DNA of 64,000 nucleotides from positions 10,496,491 to 10,560,490 of the forward strand of contig NC_051092.1 of assembly GCF_901709675.1 (NCBI RefSeq), given 5' to 3'. The notes below the pieces were generated by a model. It did not search any database and was not told the DNA's origin. It was given only the letters and a program-made list of their open reading frames with translations. Origin of the DNA: Syngnathus acus (lineage: Eukaryota > Chordata > Actinopteri > Syngnathiformes > Syngnathidae). Positions 25,465 to 39,668 of this stretch are shown in pieces. Made by a program: the position numbers and the translations under genes. The first letter of the stretch is position 1, and each line of letters opens with the position of its first letter.

Positions 25465-27992
25465 TGAACTGAACCAAAAGAAAGACATAGTGACCCACCT
25501 GACAGACAGCAGAGGGCATGATTTCCAGCTTGCAGTCTACAGCAACTTGTTTCACATTTGTCATCCTGGCTTTCAATTTTGGTTGGACTGAATAATCATA
25601 ATACTAAATTCTACTGAGCCCTTGTGAACAAAAGTGTATAGATTACGGATCTTTAAAACTACCGTTGTTGGGAAACACAACAGTTGTGGTCGTCTCACAA
25701 CATCTTCCACTTTATTGCTTTTTACCATTGGTCTGCCCTGTCCACTGTGAACAATCAAAATATATACAGGGAGAGGGGCCAAGCCTTTTTATATTGTGCC
25801 ATTATCTACTGACTCAAATTGTTAAAAACTCAGGTACTGTAAAGGAAGAAGGCGGTACCGTGAGAGGCCTCTCTGACCAAGACAAATTCCAGGTCCAGTT
25901 GTCTTGGTTTCTTTTTTTGAATGTACGAGTGAATGTTTCATCGATAAGCACACTCGCTGTGAATGAGAGTCAAAGATTCTGGATAAATAACCTAATTATT
26001 TGTACTCACTTAACCATTTCCACCCAGACACAGAGTTTTGTGAACTAACCCTCAAGGAAATACACTATTAATAGCGCCTTCACTGGTGAGACCGTCCGTC
26101 TTGGGCAAACAAAGACAACGCCGCTTGTATCGGCTTGTACCTGATTCCATTATGCACTGTGGCTTTCTTCGACTAAATCTCCTGAAACTGAGTGGCCTTG
26201 GATAGTCTTTAGTTTGTTTTAGTAAATCCTCATTTGTGTATATGTATAAGTACAAATCTATTAGCAAACCCTTTTTTGAGTCGTTTTATCTGTAATGAAG
26301 GGAATGATTTAATGTGTGACGTCCTGCCTGCTGTTAGAAGGTTGCAACGTAAACATGTAGTGTGATAATTGGTGTTTGATGTGAACTGCACAGTCTGGTT
26401 CTACATTTGCTTCTGGAATTCACTTCCGCTTCTCAGGGATCACACTTTGTACGGGTATTTCTCGCTACTGATTTTCAAGAGTTGCATCTTAAACAAGTTT
26501 ACATTTTTGGTAAGCTCCTCTTTTAAAGGAGGTCGTTTTGATGAAGTCACTTTGCGTGAACTTGAACTGCTTATTCCACACTGGGCTTAATTTGATGTCA
26601 TTGTGGATTTATTGGTTTGGGGATTATTAGATCTTTGATAAATTTTACCTCGAAGTTACCACTGTTTTTGTTTTATTGCGCTGTTTGGAAGTAAGTCAAT
26701 CTACCTCAATGAGCGAATCTGGATTCAGCAGGGTCCTGTGAGTCCATCACTTTTACCAGTTGAGCTTATGTTAGCAGCATTAGCATTTTTAGTAAAGGTT
26801 GTGGTGTTGCTCCTTGACTTACAAAACACTGTATAACCCTGGCAAAATAAATTCTCATTGAATCATGCTAAATGACACTTTGACACCAACATTATGTACT
26901 CTACATGATGTTGATGCATTTTTTTGGCTTCCCAACTACACATTTTTGCTCAGTGCCAGGAGTACAAGTTTCACATAGTTTGGCAAGAATCCAATATTTA
27001 TAGCAATAGCTGCCTACGTTTTATATCGTATGTTGTTGATGATGCAGGATTAAAAGTAAAAAGTTAGGAGCTTCCAAGACGCATGACGTGGTACGCTATT
27101 AAAATTGTGAATTGTCTCACTGTAGTGGATCTAAGGGGGTGGGTACTTCGGGGTAGTGTCTTCAGTGCTGTTTTATCTTTAAAAAACTGTTCTTCAAGGC
27201 TACAGTATGTGAAGTTGTGCATGGTGGTATCTAAAGATCTACAGGTGTGTGTGTGCGTGTGTGTGTATATGTTTGAATGTATGCCTGTGTGTGTCTGTTG
27301 TGCAGAATTGATGCCAGTTATCAGTTAAGCATGTGTAAATCCATTGTCATTCATTAGTCAAAACCATTTAGATGTGAAATATATTTATTTGCTTTTTTTT
27401 TCTTGTTAAATATAAATGTGCTGGCCATGTCTTTTTAAGTGTCAATCTGTGAGGAATTACCTAATTTTGAAAGGTGTTTACAGATTTTTTTTTTTTTTTT
27501 TACTTGAATGTCAGATTGTTTGGGAAATGGACTGGTGTATTTTCTATACTGTACATTTCTTAGAAATAAATAATTTTCCTCAAATTGATGTGTTGACTGA
27601 TTTGTCGAAATGTACTCACAACTAGTTGCTGCCATGTGTAGATGAGAAAAAATACACTTGTAATAATGGCCTGAAAAATTCTCATTTATTTCAGTGAAAT
27701 TGAATACTGATGATTTCTCTTAATGCGTTTTATACAACTGTGCACCCATTGGAAATTACTAGGCACGGCTCTGCGTATGCTGCGTCTGCTGCGTCTGATG
27801 AACTTTGAACGGAATTATACCATGCAATTGAACAGCATTGAACTTTGAACGGAATTATACCAAGTATTTTGTGTGAGTTATGCGTCATATTTTGAAGTTT
27901 TCTTTCCCGTTTATCAGGCCGTGATCCGCGTTTATTGGGACAATGTGACTTAATGGGGCTGGAAGAAACCCAATTGCAAGTGTTAGACGCGG
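25465..27992 (+). other. CECR2 3' UTR and intergenic region
   Basis: After the inferred CECR2 stop there is AT-rich DNA without a supported reading frame. The first part is probably the CECR2 3' UTR; an AATAAA hexamer occurs near 26845 and others are scattered. A TG-rich microsatellite lies at about 27243-27300 and a poly-T run at about 27484-27500. A perfect 24-base direct repeat (27799-27822 and 27839-27862) lies about 170 bases upstream of the ada2 TATA box. Confidence 0.6.
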
Positions 27993-28143
27993 TTTTATAA
28001 GGGGCGGGGCTTACAGGCTCCGGGGAGCTGCTTATGACAGGACTACTCGCCCGGGTTGCGAAGAGGCTACATTTTACAGCATTTTATATTGTCTGATCGC
28101 CAGTGTATTTTAATTTTTGTTGTTGGGACTGCCACGTTTTAAG
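27993..28143 (+). promoter_or_regulatory. Probable ada2 core promoter and non-coding exon 1
   Basis: A TATA-like TTTTATAAG (27993-28001) runs straight into a GC box, GGGGCGGGG (28001-28009). A plausible transcription start follows at about 28025. A consensus donor, TTTTAAG then GTAAATC, ends a putative untranslated exon at 28143. The matching acceptor is GGTTTCCCAG at 28525, three bases before the ada2 start codon. The elements are seen in the sequence; the transcript structure is inferred. Confidence 0.5.
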
Positions 28144-28528
28144 GTAAATCATGTTGAATAAATCACAATGGGTCCGTTGGATCCGTCAATCCTTTGTTTT
28201 GTAAAAATGCAAATGAGTGTTTACATCTCAGTTTATAATATCCTTCGTGTGTTGTATTTACCCTTTGCTTTCATGTAATTTGGGAGCCATTCGCTGTTAG
28301 GTTTCACTACTGTAACCATTTTCGCCATGAAACCTGATACACTAAACTACGATTTACACGTACTACTGGTAATTTGACACGAATGCACTAATTTTGGTAC
28401 ATTTATCCAGTTAAAGCAATTGGTTATAAAAGTTGTTTTATTTGCTTTAAATCCACAGGGACGTTGAAAAGGTTGAATAATATGCAGTTTTGTGTTTAAG
28501 GTCGTCACTTTCTGCGGTTTCCCAGTGT

Positions 28529-31959
<3,431 letters not shown>

Positions 31960-32647
31960 GGAGACTATACTGCTGTTCTGTGAGCAGGAACGTGGGGCTT
32001 TACTGCTCACACTTTTGTGTGGACAAAAGGCACCGTTGTTTTTTCTTTTTTTACTTGAATTTGCACTTTGTAATGGTGTTCTTTGGGTTTGTTTAAGTGT
32101 GCAATGCAGCATGCTTTCTTTTGCCATCGCCATAGGAAAAACAATTTTTAAACATTTCATATGCATTTTGGTCACAACAAATTGTGTTTATAATTAGTGG
32201 AACATTTCGGCCCAAAATCAATTTTTCAGAAGTGTACAGTAAATGTCACACTGAGTCTTTTCTGGAAATCAATTTTCAAGTTTCCAATTGGCTATAATGA
32301 TGACTTTAGAGTGTGAGGTTATAGCACCTCCCTTTGTTTTGTCAATATAAATGTCGATTTTTATTGAAGAGGCTCTCAAGACCCCAAAAGTAAGGTGAAC
32401 ATGTTTTTTACTGTGGATCATGTCGTGTGTGTGCTTTGCTTGTGTTTTATGACGTGGCTCAGGAAATGCTCTCTGACAATGCGTATTTTTAAACTGTCCT
32501 GTTTCTATAAGAAGAGCGGTGTTGTCGCATTGACTGTGAAAATTGTCAAAAACTCTCACTAAAACGTTGCATATTTAAAAGGCATTATATTTTATTTCCT
32601 CATTTGAAGTCTTATTTTGAGACACACAATAACTCCGCTTTAGATCA
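31960..32647. other. Convergent intergenic region between ada2 and ribc2
   Basis: These 690 bases separate the 3' ends of two convergent genes and probably hold both 3' UTRs. I see no coding frame, RNA gene or repeat. Confidence 0.6.
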
Positions 32648-35398
32648 TCAGCGGCTGCTGGTGTTGAATTGGGAGAAGAATCGCTCATCAATGTGTCCCC
32701 TCCCAAGGTCCTCTTTCCTTAAAACAGACACATGACTTATGAAGCGTCTCTAAAAGAACAAATGGCTCAGATTCGTGTGCGTGAGTTGTACCTGTGCTCC
32801 TGTGATGCAGCCAGCTGTTTGTTGGTGCCGTCCACGTGTCGTCTTAGCTGCTTTCGATATCGAGCCTGCTGCCTCTCCAGGAGCACGGCCGTATGAGCCG
32901 AATTCAGACGGATGCCATCGTGTTGCATCTCTTCTCTTTTCTTTGCTAATTCTGCCCTCTAGAATGCGTGTCCATTTCGAGTCAAGCATGTTTTATTTAC
33001 ACAGAAAGAAAATTTGACTTTGGTGTAACTTTGCGGCTGTTACCGATTTCTCTTCAATTTGATGCTTGTGGATTTGAGAGATCTGCATCACGCTCTCGGG
33101 AGGCGGCTTCCTGTCGCTGTTAAGATGAAGGCCGGGTGCTCCCATCATTCCCGTGTGCAGACCGTGCTGCTGGATGTCCTCCTGCTTACGCTCTTGACGA
33201 CGCCTTTCTTCTGCCTTTGTCATCTTAACAGCAGAGGCAAATCCAAGTTTAGACTTTTCAAGTTTGCAACTGTTTGGTCATTTCTGAAACAAATACAATT
33301 ATTTGTAACAGGCCCTCACGCCATTGAGGAAAACCCAAAGGTTTTGCCATTCACTAACACAGGCATGTGGGCAAAATAGGCCCCATGTGCCACATTGTGT
33401 TCATACACTTTTTAGTTCATTAATTATGGTGCAATTCGTTTAATACCTTTTGATTCCAAGTTGTTTTTATTTGATGCTTGATTTACAATTGATCTGCAGA
33501 AACAGATCTTCTCCAAGGCAAAACGGTTAATGTCCTGTTCATTTTAGGACATGTTGGTCTTTAAGTCTCCTCTTGATGAATTTGTCTACTGAACTGTCAC
33601 TAATAGTGTAATGGTCTTTAAAAAAGTAGTGATGTTGACCCGTGATTGTTTCTCATTATTTAGTTTGAAATTACACACCGCTTTACATGTAATTGTTTTA
33701 TTTTTCGCTCAGTTTTATCAATGCTCTATGCAAATGAAACTCAGCTTAATTTTTGGATAACCTGCCATGCATCAACCTGCTGTGTGAACCACATTCCCAA
33801 CCTTGAGGCATGACTCACTGTGTTCATATTCCACTCTTTAGTTGCAGCCGCGACTGCTTTTCTCCTCTCCAGCTCTCTGTTCTGGAGCTGCAGAGCTTCA
33901 TTGTCCATTTCTACTCTGCTTCGGTCGTCCTGCAGTTCTGAAGGCCCGGACGAAACAATGAGTGAGCTCCGGTTTGTGTGCATGTGTGTGAATGTTATTA
34001 AAACCTACTCTCCATCTTCTGTCTGTGTTTTTCTGCGCTCTTCTCTTCCTGCTGCTGGATGAGCCACCTTTGGAGCTGCTCCCTCTGCCTCTGCGTTCGT
34101 GGCCTGCTGTCTGGATCCTCCCCAAGCAGACCAGGCAACATCATCATCTGTGCTTCCGAGCCCAACTCCTGCCCATCCTGAGGCTGCTGGTACTGACAAC
34201 ACAAGTCCGCTATGGCCTTCTCCGTGTCATGTTTGACCTTTAGTTGTTGAGTATGGAGCAAGGAAGCTTGATTTATATCTTCCATCATAGCAGCATCTAC
34301 GGGGAGCACCTACAACTGGTTAGTCAGACATTCTAATAGAATATTATTGTTTGATTTGCAGTAGTTTGTCCTTATTTGCGCACAAGTGGGTGACCTGGTC
34401 AGCCCAAGTGACTTCAGGCCAGATGCAGGGTAGTGTAGGAAGACTCCACATTGGATGAAGGATTTGACCCCAGAACTTGAGGAGATGTGCTAACCACTAC
34501 CCCACCTTGATGCTATTGTTAAGATTAGATTCAGCCAGGTGAACTGTACCGATAGGCTTAAAATATTTAACTCGCAAAGGTCAGAGTGATATAGAATACT
34601 GAATGATGTTAAATAGTTCCATCATATATTGTATTTGCTAAGGTTAAGTACAGTATATCCCTTGGAGGACAGTTTTACATATTTTCCTTTTTTATTGCAA
34701 AACTGATCCTGAAAGCATTCAGGTCCATCTGATTATGGACCTAAATGCTGTAGACTTAAAAAGTTCCCCCTCTAACATCTCTATTTGTTATTTGTACGAT
34801 GCATGAGGACCATGGAAAAGAATTTATTTCAGTCTTCCACTTAAAAAGTCATAAGTTTCATTTAACAATTTTCATGATTCCAATTCAACATGTCAAAAAA
34901 ATATTTTTTATAGTCCATAAGAAGTAATCAGAATTGATTTTACTCTAGTAATTACAGGAATTGACCTTTTGAAAAGTATTTTCCATGCGTGTGTTTAGAT
35001 GAATGGTGGTTTTTAATTAAACCACAGAAATAAATTAACTTGGAAAATAGGTAAATATGAAAAACATTGAGAACAATTTTACTACAAGGCAATTTTTTTT
35101 TATCTGCTTACCATAGGCATCTTGTTCTTCTTTTTCTGCCTTTTTCCTTGCAATCTTCTCAGCCACTTGCTTGTCAAGAAATTCCTTATCAACCTTTTTT
35201 TTTTTTTTTGCGGGAGAGTACGGGGTTAAAAATAATTTTAAATGCAAAAGAAAATGTTCAACACAAAAAACTTACTCCGATGCACCTCAACTTGTCGTCA
35301 AACAACCTCGCTCTTCTTCGAGCCTCAATGTCTCGACGTCTCTGCACTTTGACATTTGACAGGCCTTCCAATAACAATTGAGTGTTGCTCATCATCAT
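32648..35398 (-). CDS. ribc2: RIB43A-like coiled-coil protein (RIBC2-like), complete
   Basis: RIB43A proteins are microtubule inner proteins bound to axonemal doublets of cilia and flagella. Seven exons join in phase (transcript order): 35398-35276, 35193-35112, 34296-34009, 33937-33819, 33223-33044, 32958-32792 and 32717-32648, giving 342 aa. Family landmarks are IEARRRARLFDDKLRCIG then VDKEFLDKQVAEK; EQDAYDAAMMEDINQASLL, with the family's 12-residue spacing between AY and LL; QYQQPQ; LLGEDPDSRPR; QREQLQRWLIQQQEEK; and the ending FFSQFNTSSR before TGA, matching the mammalian FTQFNTGSR end. Almost the whole protein is charged coiled coil. Three ATGs stand in tandem at the start, with an in-frame stop shortly upstream. 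The acceptor of exon 2 is odd: about 15 A residues lie between the pyrimidine tract and the AG. Choosing RIBC2 over RIBC1 rests on its 22q-type neighbours. Exons 1-4 lie inside duplication unit A. Confidence 0.85.
34440..34508 (+). repeat. Fragment of a common teleost interspersed repeat
   Basis: The motif GAGATGTGCTAACCACTACC in ribc2 intron 2 is the recurrent end of a teleost SINE/LINE-type repeat. The same fragment is present in unit B near 44155-44223, so it predates the duplication. Confidence 0.45.
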
Positions 35399-35931
35399 CG
35401 TCAGACACTGGCGAGTCGAAGATGTTCACCGTGGAAAGGTTAGGAGCCCTTTTGTCCAGTGGGCGTTGTACCAAACACACGGGTTGCTAAGGCAACGCTT
35501 CCTGCTTCTTCGGAACAAATCGGCTATTTCCGCGATGTCTCCGAGACAGCTGCACAATGTCATCTCGCTGTACGTTTTTTAAAAACAGGTTTCTCACCAA
35601 CAATGATTCCCCCGTTACAATTGTACTAGCAATGCTGGTATTAAAAATTAATTTGATGTTTTCATGAGACCTTGCAGTATTTTTAAACATGGCTATTCAA
35701 AATTCTCCACTAATAAATATGTGGCCCAGAAATGTGTATTGTACAATGCAGTAATTGTATAATTCTTGATGTTTTCATGAAAGGTGCCTGCAGTTAGTGG
35801 AAGTTGGATGGGGACTTCAGTAGACGTGAAGGCCACCCAGCAGGTCATCCCATGCAAGCAGACTCGGATACACGTTGCCAAGGTACCACTTGAATGATTT
35901 ACACTGTAATCTTGTGCTCTTCAGTGATTTT
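35399..35931. promoter_or_regulatory. Probable ribc2 promoter region, missing from unit B
   Basis: The DNA just upstream of the ribc2 start (35399-35560) is GC-richer than its surroundings and contains paired CGGTT/CAACG-like motifs around GGGTTGCTAAGGCAACG (35482-35498). That palindrome-like GTTGCTAAGGCAAC resembles the RFX X-box that drives ciliary genes, which would fit ribc2. Unit B has lost the equivalent of about 35400-35728. The X-box reading is an inference from the motif; no other gene could be supported here. Confidence 0.5.
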
Positions 35932-36213
35932 AGAATAGAATATAGAATAGATCTTTATTGTCATTGTCACATGTACAACGAAATTTAAAAAGTGCCAACC
36001 GATCCGCGCATGCGATAAAAAATATATAGAATAAATAGAATAAAAGATAAAAAAAACAAGCTAAAAACCCACAGAAGAACATACACAGACATAATCATTT
36101 ACGTTTAGCTGCATTCAATGTGACGTGTGGGCATTGTAGGATAAAAACTGTTGGCGAATCTGCTAGTCCTCGACCTAATTAATCTGTAGCGTCTGCCTGA
36201 TGGCAACAGTTTT
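35932..36213 (-). mobile_element. L2-type LINE fragment, unit A only
   Basis: The block contains CTTTATTGTCATTGTCACAT and ACAACGAAATTT, the usual reversed 3' end of a teleost L2-type LINE. Unit B reads straight across the site (GTGATTTTGTG near 45985), so this is a clean insertion into unit A after duplication, or a difference between haplotypes. A TTTT run flanks both ends. Confidence 0.65.
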
Positions 36214-37313
36214 GTGTTTTGAAACATAGTCCCTCTGCAACCTTCCTCCTTATCCTTCCTTCTATTAGACATGAAAACATTTTGTCATCATAGTGTCAAA
36301 GCAAGGGAACTTTAGCAAACCACTCGGATTTGATATGATGATCTGGGTCCTGATTATGTGTCACACATCCTGCTTTGCTTTATCAGCACAGGGCGATTTC
36401 AAGTTGTTTTGCGCAACTCAAGAAACCAAAGCAATATTGGCATGTTCTTACAATTTAGGGTAGCAGCAAAGGTACTAAACTTGCTATTTTACAATGCACC
36501 ATTGGATTGGTTAGTGATGTTTTTAGTTTTAAATGTGTTTGACAACCAATGTTATGATTAAATTGTAACCAAGCGTATGCATCACTGGAAATACGAGATG
36601 CATATATACATTTGACAGCGAATAGAACGTACACAACATGTTTTCTCGTTGTAACTGGACACACGCAAACAAGGTCAAACTGGATGTGGTAAACTTGTAC
36701 AATTTAAAGAGAGCCAACACAAAAAGAATGCTTTAATTATTATAATAAAGATCTAGGAGGGAGAAATGCAAAAATGTTAGATCAAAAGAAATTGAGAAAA
36801 AATACACAGATGGAAAATATGTAAACATTACAAAGAAATACAAGACAAAGCTGTATTTAAGAATAAAATATTGTTTTACTTATTAGACCTTTTCTGCCCC
36901 CTGACTCATAAGCATCCATGAATATTATCTGACTAATAACAGGGCTATTTCTGACTTCTGTGCCCAACTCCGCAATTTGAGGTGAGGCTGGTTGCTCGTT
37001 GTCACACTTCCTGTCTCACACAAGTATTTGAACAGGAAATATGCAAATTCACAGTTTTATTGTTGGTTCATAAAAATGATTGGCTTAAAAAACAGTTTCT
37101 ATAAAGGAGAGAACACAGAATGAGAGTGGGGAAAAATATCAGATAAACATTTGTATTTTGTTTTTATTTTTACTTGTCACGCAGGCCTGCTTATCCCTGC
37201 ATTACACAGACGATTCACATTTCATCCCTTGAGATTTGTCTGTCAGGAAGGTGCAGAGTCAAGAACCTGGAAGTAAACATCTAGTGTTGATTGAGTCCTC
37301 CAGACCCACTAGA

Positions 37314-38352
37314 CTAGCCATGACAAACTACGGCCCGCGGGCCACATCCGGCCCACGGGGCCGTTTAATCCGGCCCGCCAAACCTGTATAAATTGTATTA
37401 TTTAACTTTTTTTGGGGTCATTTTCCCTGCAATTAGTATGTTTCCCCAATAGATGGGGAAGCAATTTTTACTCCCGGAAGCCGTGTCAGAAAGCTCGGTG
37501 CACACTCACAAGTGCGTGTACTAAGTAGTACGGACCCGGCGCACTCCGCGCTCTATTTCCATCAGTGCTGAATTTCGAGTGTGGGCTGTGACGTCAGCAT
37601 TCTCGTAATTCGCGCGCTGACCTTTCAGATACAGTTTTACGCTCATGCCACCCACAAACCTTCCCCTGGAATCCTTCCATTAAAATGAGTGGCCCGAGGA
37701 AAAGAAAGGTGGACACTAAGTGCCGAGTGTTTAAAAAAAAGAGAGGACAATTTGGCTCGACCTACGTGTGTGAGCAGACGTTCAGTCACATGAACGTCAA
37801 CAAAGCCCGTCACAGATCTAGGTTAACGGACCGACACCTCGGCTCTATCCTAAGAATTACCACAACAAATTTTACTCCAGACCATGATGCACTAGCAAAA
37901 AAGGGAGACCAACAATACTATTGATTTCTTTATTACTTTATTTACAAGTATTCTTTCATTGATTCTTCAAGATGATGTATTTGGTCAGAATGTTTGCCGT
38001 TTGATCGCCTCATTAGATAAACACATTTCATAAATCTGACCTGCAGGCGCCGAAGTGATGGAAACTACTATTCATAATAACAGTGTCGTATTTAATGAGA
38101 ATCACTGATAGTAGTTTTTTGGTGAATTTTTTTTTTTAATCCTTGTTGATAAATGCATTTGTTTTCTAAAAGCTTTTTTTGAATATCCATGCTTTACTAC
38201 CTACTAAAAGTACAAACCTTTCATGCAATGACCTTTACATGTCATTTCTATTACTTCACACAAACACTACATCCATCTGCTCCTGGTTCGGCCCCCCGAT
38301 CAAAATTTCGAACCAAATTCGGCCCGCCAGTCAAACAGTTTGCCCACCCCTG
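37314..38352 (+). mobile_element. Internally deleted hAT (Charlie-like) transposon, unit A only
   Basis: The empty site is preserved in unit B, where GCCCACTAGACCCTGG is uninterrupted. In unit A the 1039-base element is flanked by CACTAGA on both sides (37307-37313 and 38353-38359), consistent with an 8 bp hAT duplication carrying one mismatch. Its ends have GGCCCGCGGGCC and GGCGGGCCGAATT subterminal tracts, and the right end reads GTTTGCCCACCCCTGC. The frame 37685-37924 joins a transposase N-terminus (MSGPRKRKVDTKCRVF) directly to a C-terminal dimerisation segment (GSTYVCEQTFSHMN), so most of the transposase is deleted. The right target duplication includes the stop codon of GPCR copy A. Confidence 0.85.
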
Positions 38353-38354
38353 CA

Positions 38355-39371
38355 CTAGACCCTGGTGGGTTTCTGGCAGTACTTCTTGAGCTGAAGCAAG
38401 TGCAGGCAACGTGACCTGAAACGCAGGTCCAAGAAGGCGTAGAGGAAGGGGTTGAGGCAGCTGTTGATATAGGCCAGGCAGGCGGTGTATGGGTAGGCCA
38501 GCAGCAGAGAGCGCTGGAAAGCACAGGTAACTGGAAACAGGTTCAAATCAGAGAGGGTGCCCATGGTTCTCACCACATGGTGGGGGATCCAGCAGACGGC
38601 GAAAACCACAACCACTGTGGTGATGACCTTCAAGAGTTGCCACTTGCGTTGGTCTCCTTTGCGATAAGTGTTGAAGTGGCGAATCACCGTACAGCCGATC
38701 AACCCATAGCACACCACCATGGCCAGTAAGGGGAGCAGGAACCCCAGGGTGGATAATGAAAAGCTTAACCCGGCATACAGCAAACTCGCCTGATGCTCAC
38801 TGGTCGTGACAGACCTGAAGTCTAACCTGCAGAAAGTGCGGTTGCTGCTCAGCTCGTCCAAGGTGGTGCGGAAGACGAGGGCGGGCGTAGACAGGAGTCC
38901 CGACAGCATCCAGACGGCAGCAATGGAGGCGTAGATGTGGCTGCCGGTGCACAGCAAGGACAGTGAGTGCACAATGGCCAGGTAGCGGTCAAAGCTCAAG
39001 CAGGTGAGGAGGAAGACGCTGGCGTACATGCTGAGGAGATCCACATAGCTGATGATCTTGCACAGGGCCATCCCGAAGGGCCAGTGGTTGTCCATGGCCG
39101 TGTACAGCACCCACAGGGGCAGTGAGACGGTTAAGGCCAGGTCGGCCAGGGCCAGGTTGCCGATATAGAGGAAGGCCGCTCGCCGCTTCCTTTGCGCCCT
39201 CCACACGGTGGAAATGACCACGCTGTTGCCAAACAGGCTCAAAATGAAGATGAGCATGAAGAACACTGAAATGAGCGGCCGGGACAACGTCCCCCTGGTG
39301 TAGTCGCACATGGTGTTGTTCTCAGTCTCCTCGTAGTAATAGTACTCGTCGGGCGTCTCACTAGGCTCCAT
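38355..39371 (-). CDS. Apelin-receptor-like class A GPCR, copy A
   Basis: A single-exon, seven-transmembrane rhodopsin-like receptor of 338 aa. The family call rests on NMYASVF/SMYASVF followed by SFDRYLAIV, CWIPHHV, and a TM7 reading INSCLNPFLYAF, all closest in my memory to the apelin receptor (APJ); fish aplnr2 is the best guess. Class A landmarks are Asn49 (GNSVV), Asp77 (LALADL), Trp97, Cys104 paired with Cys181, Asp128-Arg129-Tyr130, Cys260-Trp261-x-Pro263 and Asn307-Pro308. The N-terminus has a sequon at Asn18 and an acidic tyrosine cluster, DEYYYYEE (residues 8-15), a likely tyrosine-sulfation site. The start chosen is the ATG at 39371, in good context and matching the family's length; the frame extends 42 codons further upstream (to 39497), which I regard as 5' UTR. 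A hAT element begins at its stop codon, so its 3' UTR is transposon-derived. Confidence 0.88.
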   Translation of the reverse strand: MEPSETPDEYYYYEETENNTMCDYTRGTLSRPLISVFFMLIFILSLFGNSVVISTVWRAQRKRRAAFLYIGNLALADLALTVSLPLWVLYTAMDNHWPFGMALCKIISYVDLLSMYASVFLLTCLSFDRYLAIVHSLSLLCTGSHIYASIAAVWMLSGLLSTPALVFRTTLDELSSNRTFCRLDFRSVTTSEHQASLLYAGLSFSLSTLGFLLPLLAMVVCYGLIGCTVIRHFNTYRKGDQRKWQLLKVITTVVVVFAVCWIPHHVVRTMGTLSDLNLFPVTCAFQRSLLLAYPYTACLAYINSCLNPFLYAFLDLRFRSRCLHLLQLKKYCQKPTRV

Positions 39372-39668
39372 TTCTTTTCTCTCTTGGTCTCGGGGTAACG
39401 TGTTGCTGCTTGTGTCATTTGCCCACTCTTGCACAATCCCGTGCCGTGAGGATGCATGCCCTCCTCCACCGCCCACTTTGGGTGCAAACACAGCCACTAA
39501 CCTATTTAACCTAGAAAATTATTTTCTATTACGACATCTACCATTGCTCTTTTCTTTACTTGCCTTGTTGAAAGCATGGTATTATGAATATCATGCAAAA
39601 AGGTATTTCCATTTTATCGAAGCGCTTCATCTATCCGCTTGGCCCAATGCCAGCGTTGAGCTACAGTC

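Noticed and set aside
32750-32989. Minus-strand frame 32989-32750 as an independent small gene
   Set aside because: It overlaps ribc2 exon 6 in the wrong frame; the real exon reads RAELAKKREEMQHDGIRLN and continues in phase.
35535-35882. Possible two-exon gene divergent from ribc2 starting MSPRQLHNVIS
   Set aside because: Joining the first block to the next plausible acceptor (35794) creates an immediate stop, and no family resemblance was found in either block.
37685-37924. Open frame with a basic N-terminus that looks like a small nuclear protein
   Set aside because: It is an internally deleted hAT transposase lying inside a transposon with a target-site duplication.
39372-39497. Upstream start giving the GPCR a 42-residue longer N-terminus (also 48191-48316)
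   Set aside because: The extension has Gly/His-rich low-complexity sequence, precedes the family-typical N-terminus, and the inner ATG has better context. Its presence in both copies only reflects recent duplication.
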